Shown here piece by piece: positions 32,015-42,718 of a stretch of 64,000 nt of DNA. Below the pieces are notes generated by a model. The model searched no databases. It saw only the letters and a list, made by a program, of their open reading frames with translations, and was not told where the DNA came from. Origin of the DNA: Aquarana catesbeiana (lineage: Eukaryota; Chordata; Amphibia; Anura; Ranidae); NCBI RefSeq assembly GCF_042186555.1, contig NC_133332.1, positions 205,498,609 through 205,562,608 on the forward strand, given 5' to 3'. Positions within the stretch are counted from its first letter, which is position 1. Every line of letters begins with the position of its first letter. A program made the position numbers and the translations under genes.

Positions 32015-32850
32015 GGAGGGGGTGGACCACCTGGAGACCTCCCTAGGCTAATCGGTAACATTTCTAACAAAACCCCTTTTAAAAGGCCAGATTGCGATCG
32101 TAGAGAAAGGAAAACTGAACAGCTCATCATGGAGAGAGAGAGCTTCCAGCACTGTGGCGAAAACTGTCAGCCTTACCAATTACCAGGCGGCTGTCCAAAC
32201 CCTGGCAGGACAGCATAATGCAGTAATTGTCTTATTTCCAGAGCAACTCATTAAACGACTAATTATCCCCATTATGTTTAAAACAGCGACATTAGGAAAA
32301 ATAAGGCAGCGGCAGGACTGTACAGAAAGATTATAATTATATTAATTTTAATGAATTCCTATAAATACAACAGTGATTATTTCCTCTGTGTTTGTGTAAT
32401 TAATATCAGTTGCTGGGCACAGAATATGATTATCAGTAGCAAAAAAACTATGAAAAAAGTGGAATGGCTAAAGAGTATCTGTCATAACAAAAAGCAAAGT
32501 ATTCTGTTGTAGCAGTTCACTAAATAAAAAATGATTCTGCCTGTCAGTTTTCAGATTACAAATTATGTACACTCTTTTTAAGCATTCGTAGCCCCCAGCT
32601 CTGTGTGGCATTTTAATATGGAGTCAGAAATTTAAACAGAAGATTCCAAAACATTGGCTTTTCCTCTGCTGGTTACTCAGCAATGGCAGCATGATACTGG
32701 TAGGTATGCCTTAAGTTCTGAGATCTCCATATCAATGTAATGCTGGAATTGATTAGGCAATTTGTCCATCTGCTCATCTCAGAATATTAGATATGCAGAG
32801 GGAATATTTAAATGTCTAGAGATTATATAAATTCCAGAAATGCTTGCCTA
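31617..32850. other. Mostly unassigned AT-rich DNA with a microsatellite
   Basis: Apart from the TG/GA microsatellite at 31912-32011 no family or coding frame is recognised here. The sequence has average complexity and could be unique host intergenic or intronic DNA. Confidence 0.45.
31912..32011. repeat. Compound microsatellite (TG)n(GA)n
   Basis: TG/GT dinucleotides with few interruptions (31912-31940) are followed by GA/AG dinucleotides to 32011. A polymorphic slippage locus. The open frames here are repeat by-products. Confidence 0.95.
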
Positions 32851-33365
32851 TTAACCACCTCAATACAGGGCACTTTTACTCCCTTCCTGCCCAGGCCAAT
32901 TTTTAGCTTTCAGTGCTGCCACAATTTGAATGACAATTGCATGGTCATGCAACACTGTACCCAAACTACAATTTTTTCATTTTGTTAACACAACTAGAGC
33001 TTTCTTTTGGTGGTGTTTAATCACCACTAGGTTTTTTATTTTTGCTAAACTAAAAGAGACCGCAAATTTTGAAAAAAAAATGCAGTTTTGTTTGTTTCTG
33101 TTATAAAATTATGAAAAGAAATAATTGTTCTTCATAAATTTAGGCCAAAATGTATTCCGCGACATTTCTTTGGTAAAAATAACTAAAATCAGTGTATATT
33201 ATTCAGTCTGTAGGAAGATTATACAGTCTACAAACTATGGTATACAATATATCTGAAAAGCAATCAATCCTGATGTACTTACAGTCTATCCCATTTCCAA
33301 AAATGTCAGGACAGTACAGATACCTCTAAATGACCCCTTTTTTGGAAAGCAGACAGTCCAATGTA

Positions 33366-34048
33366 CCGTATATACTCGAGTATAAGCCGAGTTTTTCAGC
33401 ACATTTTTTTGTGCTGAAAATGCCCCTCTCGGCTTATACTCGGGTCAAGCACTTTTCTGCAGCAGAGAATTACATTTTCCGAACCGAATTTGGGGCCCCG
33501 TATCTCGGGGCCACTTGGTGTTAGGAACCCCAAATTTGGTGTGCAAACCCAGTGGAACTAGCACTACAACATATCAAAATGGGGGTTCCTATCACCAAGT
33601 GGCCCCAACATACGGAGCCCCAAAGTCGGTTCATTCTCTGCTGCAGAAAAGTGCTTGACATTTTCTGGCCACTTGGTTCCTAGCACCAAGTGGCCCCAAG
33701 ATACAGGGCCCCAAAGTCGGTCAACTGTGTCCATCTGCAGCAATGTAATTTTGGGACCCTTTGGGTCCAGAGACCCCAAACTTTGGATGCAGCTAGGGGG
33801 CATCTAGGAACCCTTAACTACCGAGTTTTGAAGTTCGGGGACCTATGGCTGCAAATGGGCACAGTGAGGCATGCAAATGGGCACAGTGAGGCTGCAAATG
33901 GGCATTGTTGACCCTCTTTTCCACTTACAATAGCTACGCATTTCTCACCCTAGGCTTATACTCAAGTCAATGAGTTTTCCCAATTTTTTGTGGTAAAATT
34001 AGGTGTCTTGGCTTGTATTCGGGTTGGCTTATACTCGAGTATATACGG
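33366..34048. mobile_element. TA-flanked MITE with CCGTATATACTCGAG TIRs (683 bp)
   Basis: TA at 33364-33365 and 34049-34050 flank the element. The TIR CCGTATATACTCGAGTATAA continuing GCC is near-perfect at both ends (about 23 bp, followed by GA or AA-type variation). The interior has repeated GTGCTGAAAA and CCCCAAATTTGG-like segments and a 22-bp direct repeat (33850-33907). No transposase. TA duplication and TIR suggest a mariner-type family. Confidence 0.82.
33848..33908. repeat. Short tandem repeat, about 22 bp x 3
   Basis: GCAAATGGGCACAGTGAGGC is repeated about three times within the TA-flanked MITE. Confidence 0.8.
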
Positions 34049-34740
34049 TAGTTTGTAAGAAGCATGGCGAGTTTTTTGAAGTTGTCATTTTTTTGTCATT
34101 TTTTTTTTGGAAAATGAAGAAATTAAAAAAAAAAATGCTTTTTTTTTTTTTTACATACTGTCACCAGTGCAGTACAGCGTCATCATACAACTGGTGTGGT
34201 GGTGATTAGGGACACTGACTGGTGACAGAAAAAAAAACAACATTTTTAATAATTAAAAAATTTATAATTTTGAATTACATTTTTTATGATTTGTTTTAAA
34301 CATACTGTGACCGGACTGTGACCGGACTGTGACCAATATAATGTTACCATACTAACATTGTACTACTCTGGGGAAGTGATCAGTATTTTATTTATTTTTT
34401 TACATATTATAATTGCTTATAGCAATGCATTTCATTGCTATAAGCAAGCATTTTACTAAATTAAATTGATTCATTCAGTTTGTTTTGCCACGATTAGCTG
34501 TGATTAGCCACAGCTAATCATTTGGTACAGATGAGCTGTGATTGGCCCTGTCTGTAACATGTGATCACTGTGACCAATCACAGCTAGCAACACAATTGTA
34601 CAGAATATATGGTATGAAAGGAAGCCACCCAATTTACAATTGTCATGTGATCTGCTGTGACTGGTCACAGCGGTCACATGGTACCGGCAGCAGGCTGGTA
34701 CACTGATCAGTCATCGGCTGTGTCTGATGGACAAGCCGGT

Positions 34741-35524
34741 GACAGATCCAGACATCCCAAGTCTCCCGTGAGTTGCGGGAGTCTCCCACATTTGACTGCA
34801 GCCTCCTAGACATCCGCGAGCGCTGGGCATTCTCCTGGCTGCGCCTGTCACTCAGCAACAGAAAGAGCAGGCCGAGCAGCCGGAGCAGCCGAATGGAGTA
34901 TGGCTGCTTGGGCTGCTCTGTCTTCTGTCTGAGTGACAGGTGCAGGGGGGGTCTGAAACCCCCCAGAGCAGAGCATGTGCCGTTCCAAAGCTGGCCGCGC
35001 TTGGCCGGGAAGCAGGCACAGTGCCGTCTTGGCACCTTTTACAAAATACAGCAGGGCTGGCCGGGGGAGCTAGGAGGACTCAGGAGTGAGAGTGGCTGCT
35101 CTTCTGTGGGCTGGTGTCCTGCCTCTCCACCGTGCCTTGTCTCTCCTGTCCGCAGATCAGTCTGACGGGCCCCAGACTCAGAGACTTAAGTAATCCAGGA
35201 TCCGTTCTGGTTCCCTATTGCCCCTGCCCTGAACGCAGAAGCACACATGGGCAGAGGTATTCTGTAGTTTTACGGAGATTAAGAGGTGTGCAAGGTGTGT
35301 TTTATTCACCGTTGATGCACAGCTTGATTCACTGCTTCTCCCTCTTCATGTCTGCATTCCCTGGCTACATGTGCTACCTGTGTCCCATGGTGAAGCCTGT
35401 TGATTTACTGCCTGCTGCTGCCATAAGCCCAAGTGTGTTCCCAAGGCATGTGGAGGAGGTTGAGAAGCGCTATAAGCCAGTGCTCTGCTGCCACTACCAT
35501 CTATTCACTTTGTAGCCTACTTGA
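34741..35524. other. GC-rich stretch without a recognised gene
   Basis: It starts with a short inverted repeat around AAGTCTCCCGTGAGTTGCGG and GGGAGTCTCCC, of a type present in ranid MITEs. Open frames on both strands (34643-35165, 35114-35515) lack family signatures, have shared low-complexity composition, and are not supported as genes. Confidence 0.45.
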
Positions 35525-36300
35525 AAGCAGCTGTGTGCAAGGCGCCTAGCTGGCTGCAGGAGGTAGTGGGTTAACAAATGTATATTCTCACTTCAAGCCT
35601 CTTTGATATGTTTATTATGTGTACATAGGTTCAGAGCTGTTTGGCCTCTATATTGTCTCCAGCTCCATTTGGGAGAAGTCTGGTGTCCTGATAGGACAAG
35701 CAAATCTCGAGAGATTTGGTCTGCCATTTTTGGGTGTATATTTTATATTGGAAAGCTCAGCCACATTTAGTGCAGTTCACATGTGTATACAGACAGGGTG
35801 AGTGAACCTGCTTGTCAGGGAGAGTTAGGAGAAATGAAGGAGAGTGTTCCAGCCTGTGAGGGATAGCTCAGGGTTCCTCCAGAGTCCTGTATCAACAATC
35901 CTGGTCGGATGAACGATTCCCCATTGCGGATAATAAATCCGGTGTCCTCTCTGTGAGGGAGGGACAAGTGTATCAGATGCCTATATCCATCTGCTGAAGG
36001 AATACCCCTATTCCCGGGTAACGTGTCTGAATATCAGCCTCTACAGATACGCATTGTGTGCTTGGGTTTATACTGTGTCAGTCAGTGAGAAGTGACTATA
36101 GTGCTGACGAATACAAATACTGCTTACATCAGAAGGGACTGTGCTGTATATCTATGCCTCCATGTCTGGAGTGAAACTACTTGCATTACTGCTGTAAATA
36201 CTCTTTCTACCACCATCTCTCCGGTAATATACGTTGCCTGGTTATAAAGTCAGTACGTGTGATTCCCTCTGTGAAGCCGCTACACCCTACACCCGCTTAC
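35525..36300. other. Possible solo LTR-like region
   Basis: A region beginning TGTGCAAGGCGCC and ending GCCGCTACA, with GATAATAAATCC near 35930 that could serve as a polyadenylation signal and CT-rich sequence behind it. This resembles an LTR, but no duplication or partner LTR was seen. Confidence 0.25.
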
Positions 36301-37326
36301 ATACTCATACCCAAGCATTGTGAGGAGTGACTGTATGTAGGTGGACAATTTTTGAGCACCAGTTTTTTGATATTACCAGCCCTATATGGACATTCACCAA
36401 TGGTCACGTGTGCATTTTGAACAATTAATTTAGGTAGGTACAGTAACTATCTAGTGAAGTATACCTAAGTGTGCCATTATTAATTTTTCTTCTTGCAGCT
36501 GGTGTTCTGGGTGCTTTTCTATGATTTATGTGACCCTCCTGTTTATCCGGTATGTCTCTGTGTAGGGGTGCTGCAGCAGCAAATGCATAATTTAAGACTT
36601 TGTTAGCTGTTACAGGTCCAAGCCATTAGGCTGGTTCGCTGTGCCATTGGCAACCAGCATTGTCTGCAGCATCTCTCTGAGGATATTGTTCAGGTGGCCC
36701 TCATATGCAATATTACATCTTATGGCTGCGCCATTCAATGTATGTGAGGACTGTATGTATGTGAGTGTAGCATCTGGACGCAGTTTTTGGATTTCATAGA
36801 GAATGTTGTCTTTTTACTGGTGAAGGAATGTGGTTTCTGTGTTTTTGTTTTTTTTGCGTTTTATTTAATATATATTCATTTGTAATTAATAAAGGATTTT
36901 TTTGTAGTTCATTTATTTATGTTATTTTTCTTATTAAATTTGGGGGGGGGGGGTCAGCAGCACCAATGCGGAGCGTCACCTCCCTGAAATTAGTTTTTGC
37001 AGGTTGGGATGTCTGCAGATCACACCACAGCGCCGTCATAGGACATCCACCCGGATCGACGAAAGTCCTGCCCGGCTGTCATTTTGCTATAGGCCAGGTG
37101 GGAACTAGTAAAATAAGATTAGGTTATTTTTTTCTAATCACTACAATTTCTAACAGTGTATTCAATATAATATAAAAAACATGAAAATCAGTAGAGTGGC
37201 ATCCTTTTGTAATAGTTTTGCTCACTTGGGAAGTCAGCACAGAGATCCCACCAAGAGAGATAAAGGGAAAAGAGTGATTTAAGCTGTACTGCAGCTGCAA
37301 AAAAACATACATACTGGCCTGACCCT
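36301..37326. other. Unassigned stretch with poly(G) and AT-rich parts
   Basis: No family is recognised. The region near 36600-36740 (AAGCCATTAGGCTGGTTCGC) and the AATAAAGG near 36887 could belong to an old transposon, but I cannot identify one. Poly(G) at 36943-36953. No convincing coding frame. Confidence 0.35.
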
Positions 37327-37746
37327 TTAAGGCCTCTTGCACATGGGTGTAAAAAATGCTGAGTTTTTTACTGATCTGAAATGAGATGCATTGTTATCTA
37401 TGAGGCTTTGCACACAGCTCAGTAAAGGTCAGTAACACAGCGTTGAGTACAAAGCAGTAAAACAAAAATAGAAAATTCTACAGTGTAGTAGTGTGGTAAT
37501 TTACTCGCATACATCTCTTTATTCATCTATAAGCATGTTTATGAGACTATAATTGAGTATATTACAATATTGGCAATGAAGAAGAATTTTACTCGTCTAT
37601 ATGCTTATACACCTTTACTCGCCTATACTTAACATTACTCAGGTCTTTACACACAGTTTTTGGCCCCTTGCACAAGGGTGTCACAAGTTCCTCAGTAAGC
37701 ATCAGCAAACTTTGCTGCACGCACGCCCGTGTGCAAAGAGCCTAAA
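37327..37746. mobile_element. MITE with GGCCTCTTGCACAYGGGYGT TIRs
   Basis: The left end TTTAAGGCCTCTTGCACATG continuing GGTGT and the inverted right end TTTAGGCTCTTTGCACACGG continuing GCGTG form imperfect TIRs of about 26 bp. A partial internal copy of the same end (GGCCCCTTGCACAAGGGTGT) occurs at about 37661. A ranid-type non-autonomous element. Confidence 0.68.
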
Positions 37747-37796
37747 GATGTTGTTGGGTCTGTAGTACATTGCAGTTGCAGTGTATTCACTGTAAT

Positions 37797-37893
37797 TAGG
37801 TATGCACAGAAGTGGAGATAAAAAATTCTCAGGATCTCTAATAAGGTATGCACACAAGTGAAGGTATAAATACTCTGGGACTCTAATAAACAG
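37797..37893. repeat. Imperfect 46-bp tandem duplication
   Basis: TAATTAGGTATGCACAGAAG with its following 26 bp recurs as TAATAAGGTATGCACACAAG with its following bases directly downstream. Confidence 0.6.
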
Positions 37894-37926
37894 TGCTACC
37901 TACTGGGACAAATTTAAGACCAGTTA

Positions 37927-38311
37927 AATTTCCAACAGAGTTCCAACAGAATTCCGCTCAAGCTGTCTTGCATACACACGGTCTCACCAAATTCCGACCA
38001 TCCAGAACGCGGTGACGTAGTACCACGGGACTAGAGAATGGAAGTTTAATAGCCAGTAGGCAATAGCTTCCGTCTCGTACTTGCTTCAGAGCATGCGTCG
38101 TCTTTGGTGCGTCGGAACAGCATACAGACGAGCGTTTTTTCCGATAGTAATTTGTTCCGTCTGAAAAATATAGAACATGTTCTCTATCTAAGTCCGTCTG
38201 AATTTTCAACGGAAAAAGTCCGATGGGGCATACACACGGTCAGAATATACGATGATAAACTCCCATCGGACTCTTTCTGTCGGAAATTCCTCTCGTGTGT
38301 ACGCGGCATAA
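37927..38311. mobile_element. Ranid-type MITE ending TCGTGTGTACGCGGCATAA
   Basis: The right end GGAAATTCCTCTCGTGTGTA plus CGCGGCATAA and internal CATACACACGGTCAGAATAT and TCCGTCTGAA motifs are typical of a family I know from ranid frogs. The left end (ATTCCGCTCAAGCTGTCTTG) is degenerate, so that boundary is approximate. Confidence 0.65.
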
Positions 38312-39715
38312 GATACTGAAATTGGGAAAGTGGTTGGCTTGATGGAGAATTTATCCTGTTGTTATGGTATTGTTGTGGTATTACAAAAAGGATCATTTTA
38401 AATTCTCAAGAAGATCACACACTGTACACCAACTCAACGGACACATGATGTAAAGAATGCTGTGATAATCTAATGCCATAGGTCCATTAGACCAGTGAAA
38501 ATTGGGACTTACTCCCAACGTTATTAATTGGATAGTAATTATATAACCATAGTTTTTGTCTAGAAAATGTGGAAACTTTATCAGACAAGCATACATGAGC
38601 CCAGATTGAAGTGTCTTTCATGCAATGACCTTTCCATAAGCATGAACATTTAGATTGGCCAGACATGTGGGTTTATACATACAGAGGTAAGAAGAGGGTT
38701 CCTGTTAGATTATATCAATCAGCTAGAAAAATGGAACCTGGAATACTGATTTCTTTGAGCAGGGATGACCAGGGATGTCAACCATGGAAATCATATAGTG
38801 TGTGTAGACATACCATCTAAAAATGGGTGCATTGATTAAAAATCAATTTACCCAACAGTGGAGGATGAAAACTCCGCTACAGCCATTGGAGGACATAATC
38901 TGTCTGGTAATACCTCGCCTCCCTTAAAGAAAGAAACATTCTAAGTGGAGAGACTCTTTAAAACAGTTGTTTGCAGAGCAAGTTTTGTTCCAGTTTAAAA
39001 TACTTTAATTATCAGGAGGCTTCGCTGTCATAAAGATGGAACTATCATGTTTCAGCAAAAAATATAGAAAAAGTACATCGCCTTTAAAGCAAAATGCCAA
39101 TCACTGCCTGACAGATGGAGTCCCTGTGGAGCAAAATGAACAAACGAGAACTTTATGAAGTTTTATTGAGCTGTGGAAGGACTGACAGAAACCTCTCACA
39201 GGCAGCACATACAACATCTAATTAATAGGCTACAACTAATGGGTAAAGATCACACTGAAAAGAGTCTTGGAGTGCCTGTACATAGGGAAGAAATTTCTAC
39301 AATAGATAATTAAGAATATGCATATATTTCATGACACTTGACGGGTGTTCATCAATTATTCACTAACAGGTGACGAAAAGTGAATCTGGTTTTACTTGCT
39401 TACTTTTTCATACTCCTACATTGTTGACTTCGTGTTCCTCAGCACTTGACTGCCAGGTGGCAATGACTACATCCCCAAATACTGTCAAATGAACTGCAAT
39501 CAAAATACATGGACACATTCTTGCATTCATCTTGAGATATTTTTGGGACTGTCTGTATTCCGGCTGCTCTTTTAATAAAAACAATATTTTCCTCTATTCA
39601 GAAATTTGATAATCCTATTGGAGGTTTGTACAGCAAATGGAAAGGGATAAAACAAGGATGGAGCACTTCTGTGTGGACCCTGTGGGCCAGGGTCAGCTCT
39701 GGCATTTGTGTTTAT

Positions 39716-39716
<1 letters not shown>
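38312..39716. other. No recognised feature
   Basis: 1.4 kb of mixed-complexity sequence without a family signature or convincing frame. It may be unique host DNA and could serve as the best anchor for locating the window in a genome. Confidence 0.45.

Positions 39717-39718
<2 letters not shown>

Positions 39719-39763
<45 letters not shown>
39719..39763. repeat. (TA)n microsatellite
   Basis: About 22 TA dinucleotides ending in ATACACAA. Confidence 0.95.
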
Positions 39764-39767
<4 letters not shown>

Positions 39768-40133
39768 ATTTTCTTCTCTCTTAATTTCTTGATGTAGCGT
39801 ACCCCCTTAGGAGCCGCAGATGAACTGGGATCCCCCACCCTGCACAGCCAGGCACACCAAATTTTCATAGGCACTCCAGAGACAGAAAGGTGGTGACCTG
39901 CTCCCACTGTCCTCTCTCCTTGCTCCCGTGCCTGATTAGGGGGTACCCCAGAGGGCCACCAACAGCCTTCTCAGCACCAAATCTCCATCTTCCACCTGCA
40001 TGCCCCTGCTGGCATGGCTCATACTTATTTATAAGGGGACCTGCTCCCTGCCAGTTCCAAACAGCTCCACCTAACCTCCATCCTCTAGCTCTAGAAGTTT
40101 CTACCACGTTCTAGACCATGGGGAGGCACCAAA

Positions 40134-40713
40134 GGAGATGAGTCATCATTTTTTGCTAAATAAACAAAAAAAGATTGAAAATTTTGGAAAAAACAACAAC
40201 TTTTTCAGAGTTTGTTATAAAATTTTGGAAACCGGTATTTCTGATGTGAGCTGATGAGGCTGCACTGATTGGCACTGATGAGGCTGCACTGATAGGTGGC
40301 ATTGATAGGCACGGTTAGGCAGCACTAATAGGTGGCATTAATGGACACTGGTAGGTGGCACTGGTGGGCACTGTTGGGACTGCATGGATAATCAGGACAC
40401 TGATAATCCATGCCCTGATTATCAGTGTACATGGTACTTTTACAGAAGCCGGTTATCAGCTCTCTTCTCGGAAAGCCAATAACTGGCCTATGTTTACATC
40501 GTGATCAGCTGTGATTGGACCCAGCTGATCACGTGGTAAAGAGCCGCTGATTTGCTCTTTACCTCAATCTGTGATCGGCTGTGCCCAGAGGACACTGTGG
40601 TCATAGAGCGCATTGCAGTGGGCGCGATCACCGGAGGCCATCATATGACGGCCTCCCAGAACTGGCCGTCTGTGCCATAGCCCGCATTCGGTTATAGCGC
40701 GGTTGGCAAGTGG
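40134..40713 (+). repeat. Right half of ranid-type TTAA-ended repeat
   Basis: It starts in TTTTTTGCTAAATAAAC, contains degenerate GCACTGATAGGTGGCATTGA tandem units (40255-40390) and GATCAGCTGTGATTGGACCC, and ends GCGGTTGGCAAGTGG before TTAA (40714-40717). It corresponds to the partner end of the TTAACCACTTCAATAC element. Confidence 0.65.
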
Positions 40714-40920
40714 TTAAGCATTTGTACACTTAACAACAGTTTTAGTAGACCAGCGTGCAGTATAAGTGCAGTAAAGTTCCAGTCTATGATAGCAGTGTGA
40801 ATAATGGGCAGTGAGCCCTCTCACCAATCCCTGCCATACAAAGGTGAACTCTTGCTGTAGAAGGGAATCCCCTCAGTCTCTACAGTGGGTGAGAGAATGC
40901 TCCATTCTCCCTGTAGCAGC

Positions 40921-40933
40921 AGTGCAGATATTA
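40921..40933. repeat. Left target site duplication of the Penelope dimer
   Basis: AGTGCAGATATTA; an identical 13-mer lies at 51046-51058 at the other end of the 10.1-kb inverted dimer. Confidence 0.85.
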
Positions 40934-41063
40934 AATATAAAATTGTCCTTCGCGCTGGTGGATATTAAATGGTGAAGTGGTCAAATGAAAAATAAATAGT
41001 GCTGTGCAAAATAAATACTAATATTGCCGCAAAATAAGGGTGTTCACACCAAACACTTAATGA
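40934..41063 (-). repeat. Truncated pseudo-LTR fragment behind the minus copy
   Basis: The reverse complement of this segment matches the first 130 bp or so of the plus copy's leader (from TCATTAAGTGTTTGGTGTGA at about 45765 to GCGCGAAGGACAATTTTATA at about 45893). So, on the minus strand, the 3' UTR is followed directly by the start of a further element copy, cut at the insertion site. This is the tandem read-through arrangement called a pseudo-LTR in PLEs. Confidence 0.85.
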
Positions 41064-42718
41064 CTAAAATAAAATAAAAAATAAATTTTGCGCAATATTA
41101 AGTGAAAAATAAAAAATAAAAATATTAAGAATATAGTGTATATAAATATATTGTGGAACACTATTGTCTGTTAGGTGGTAGTGTTAAAATCTTTCTTATA
41201 TACTATAATGATCGCTACTTTTACTCAAAAAAGTGAGGCTTAAATAGCAATAAATACTGAAATACTCCTCATACCACCCTATAACTAGCATGCATAAATA
41301 GATAATGCCATAATGCATAAAAATTCGTGCATAAAAATATTTCCAGTATGTAAATCGTATATGCTCTTCTAAAATCCACAATCAAAAAACTGTGCAATAA
41401 AACATATGTGCAACCTTAAAAGATATACATTCCAATTTATGTGAAAAGTCCGTTTTGTTGCTACAATTGTTTGTAGATATTCTAGTGCCAAAGTGATTAA
41501 AATAAAAATAGGTGAATATTTATATATAAAAACCAACTGTGAATAGTTCTTCTGATATTGAAAAGTATAATGTAGTAAAAATCTATCTTTCTGCTGTTGG
41601 TGTCTCTCAGTATGGTCTCACAGAACTCTCACCTTGCATTAGTAGTAATCAGGCATTCAGTAATATGTCTTTAAGGTGTGGGAGTGGTCTCTGGCAGCTT
41701 TCTCTTTCTATGTTATTTTCTCTCCTCCAACGTTCCCTCTCTGCAGCTCCACTCTAGTGAACTCAGTATGGGGGAGATAAAATAGGGAGGGGGGAGAAGA
41801 AAGAGGCTCCACTAGTGCATTAAACTTTTAAAATCAAAGGGGGAATATTTATTTGGTGTTACTCTTACATTTCTCATATTAAAAACAGGCAAAGTGAATG
41901 TAAAAAACGATCTGGCGTTCTCAGCGCCCTCTCACTTGTGCTTCAGATTCAGTGTGTTGCTCCAGCCAATCCCTACGCGTTACGACACCGTCACGTGTCT
42001 TCATCTGGGGAACCGGATTGGCTGTTCTATGTATGCTTATATATGATAGAGCCGGAAGTTGCGGAGCCGCCATTTTGCTTATGGTCAGTGTGGTTTTGGT
42101 TCGGCGGCCATTTTTCTTTAGTTTTAGGAGGATTCTTTCTCTATAGTTTGGACTTTAATGTGTGCGGCCATTTTTTTGGTGGTATTCCTCCATATTCGAG
42201 TATATTACCGCTGTTTAATATTACAAACGTAGTTGTATTATAAGATTTTTGGAAAGGGTGACCATTTCTATTGCCTAAGTATTTGCTGCTATTGTTTTAT
42301 ATATCTACAAGTGTGAGTTATGCATACTGAATGGTGAATTAATGCAATCACACTCTCAAATTAATTAATATAGATTAATATAAAATTCCTTTTTTACATA
42401 TATGAAGCAGGTTCGAGAGTGCTCTGGTAACTGTACCAGTTACTGTTATATAAAGTAAAATACAAATAGGTACATTTTAATTAAACAATTATTACATATC
42501 TTGCATTAAATACATATACATCACCACTATACTCATTTACAATATATTTTCTAATTACCCTGTGATACAGGTTAATTATGTAATAGTGAGTAAATTAATG
42601 TTTAAAATATGTGATTCCGCATAATAAATATAAATTTTTTATTAGACTATTAAAAAGATTATTATTTAAAAAATAATTGGTTCTCGTATAAAATAGGTCT
42701 AATATTTATATTAAAATA
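41064..42718 (-). other. 3' region of the minus-strand PLE copy
   Basis: A 1.65-kb non-coding tail, AT-rich near the ORF, with a GC-richer middle (41930-42180) that holds the hammerhead-like motif and ATGGCGGC-type boxes. Open frames on the opposite strand (41938-42243) are recreated identically in the other arm and have no family signature, so they are treated as chance frames. Confidence 0.75.
41963..42024 (-). ncRNA. Hammerhead-ribozyme-like motif (minus copy)
   Basis: Exact counterpart of the motif at 50087-50148 in the other arm. It is read on the minus strand in the sense direction of the element, about 700 bp after the RT stop. See that entry for the fold. No base difference between the arms was noticed in the 62 nt. 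Confidence 0.55.

Larger units (their letters stand above)
32851..34740 (+). repeat. Ranid-type dispersed repeat beginning TTAACCACCTCAATAC
   Basis: The left end TTAACCACCTCAATACAGGG followed by CCTTCCTGCCCAGGCCAATT and GACAATTGCATGGTCATGCA matches a repeat I know as very common in true frogs. Related pieces lie at 40134-40713 (right end) and 56690-57287 (inverted). The copy is decayed, contains a TA-flanked MITE (33366-34048), and continues with TTACATACTGTCACCAGTGC and CAATCACAGCTAGCAA-type sequence. No protein frame. The right boundary is uncertain. Confidence 0.65.

Noticed and set aside
31804..32130. 108-codon minus-strand frame with a Ser-Leu run
   Set aside because: A translation of the GA/TG microsatellite.
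34643..35165. Two opposite 130-codon open frames in GC-rich DNA
   Set aside because: They mirror each other, have no domain, no splice evidence and lie in MITE-like sequence.
41938..42243. Open frame antisense to the PLE 3' region (101 codons, repeated at 49868-50173)
   Set aside because: It is duplicated only because the arms are inverted repeats. There is no domain, and it overlaps the ribozyme-like motif.
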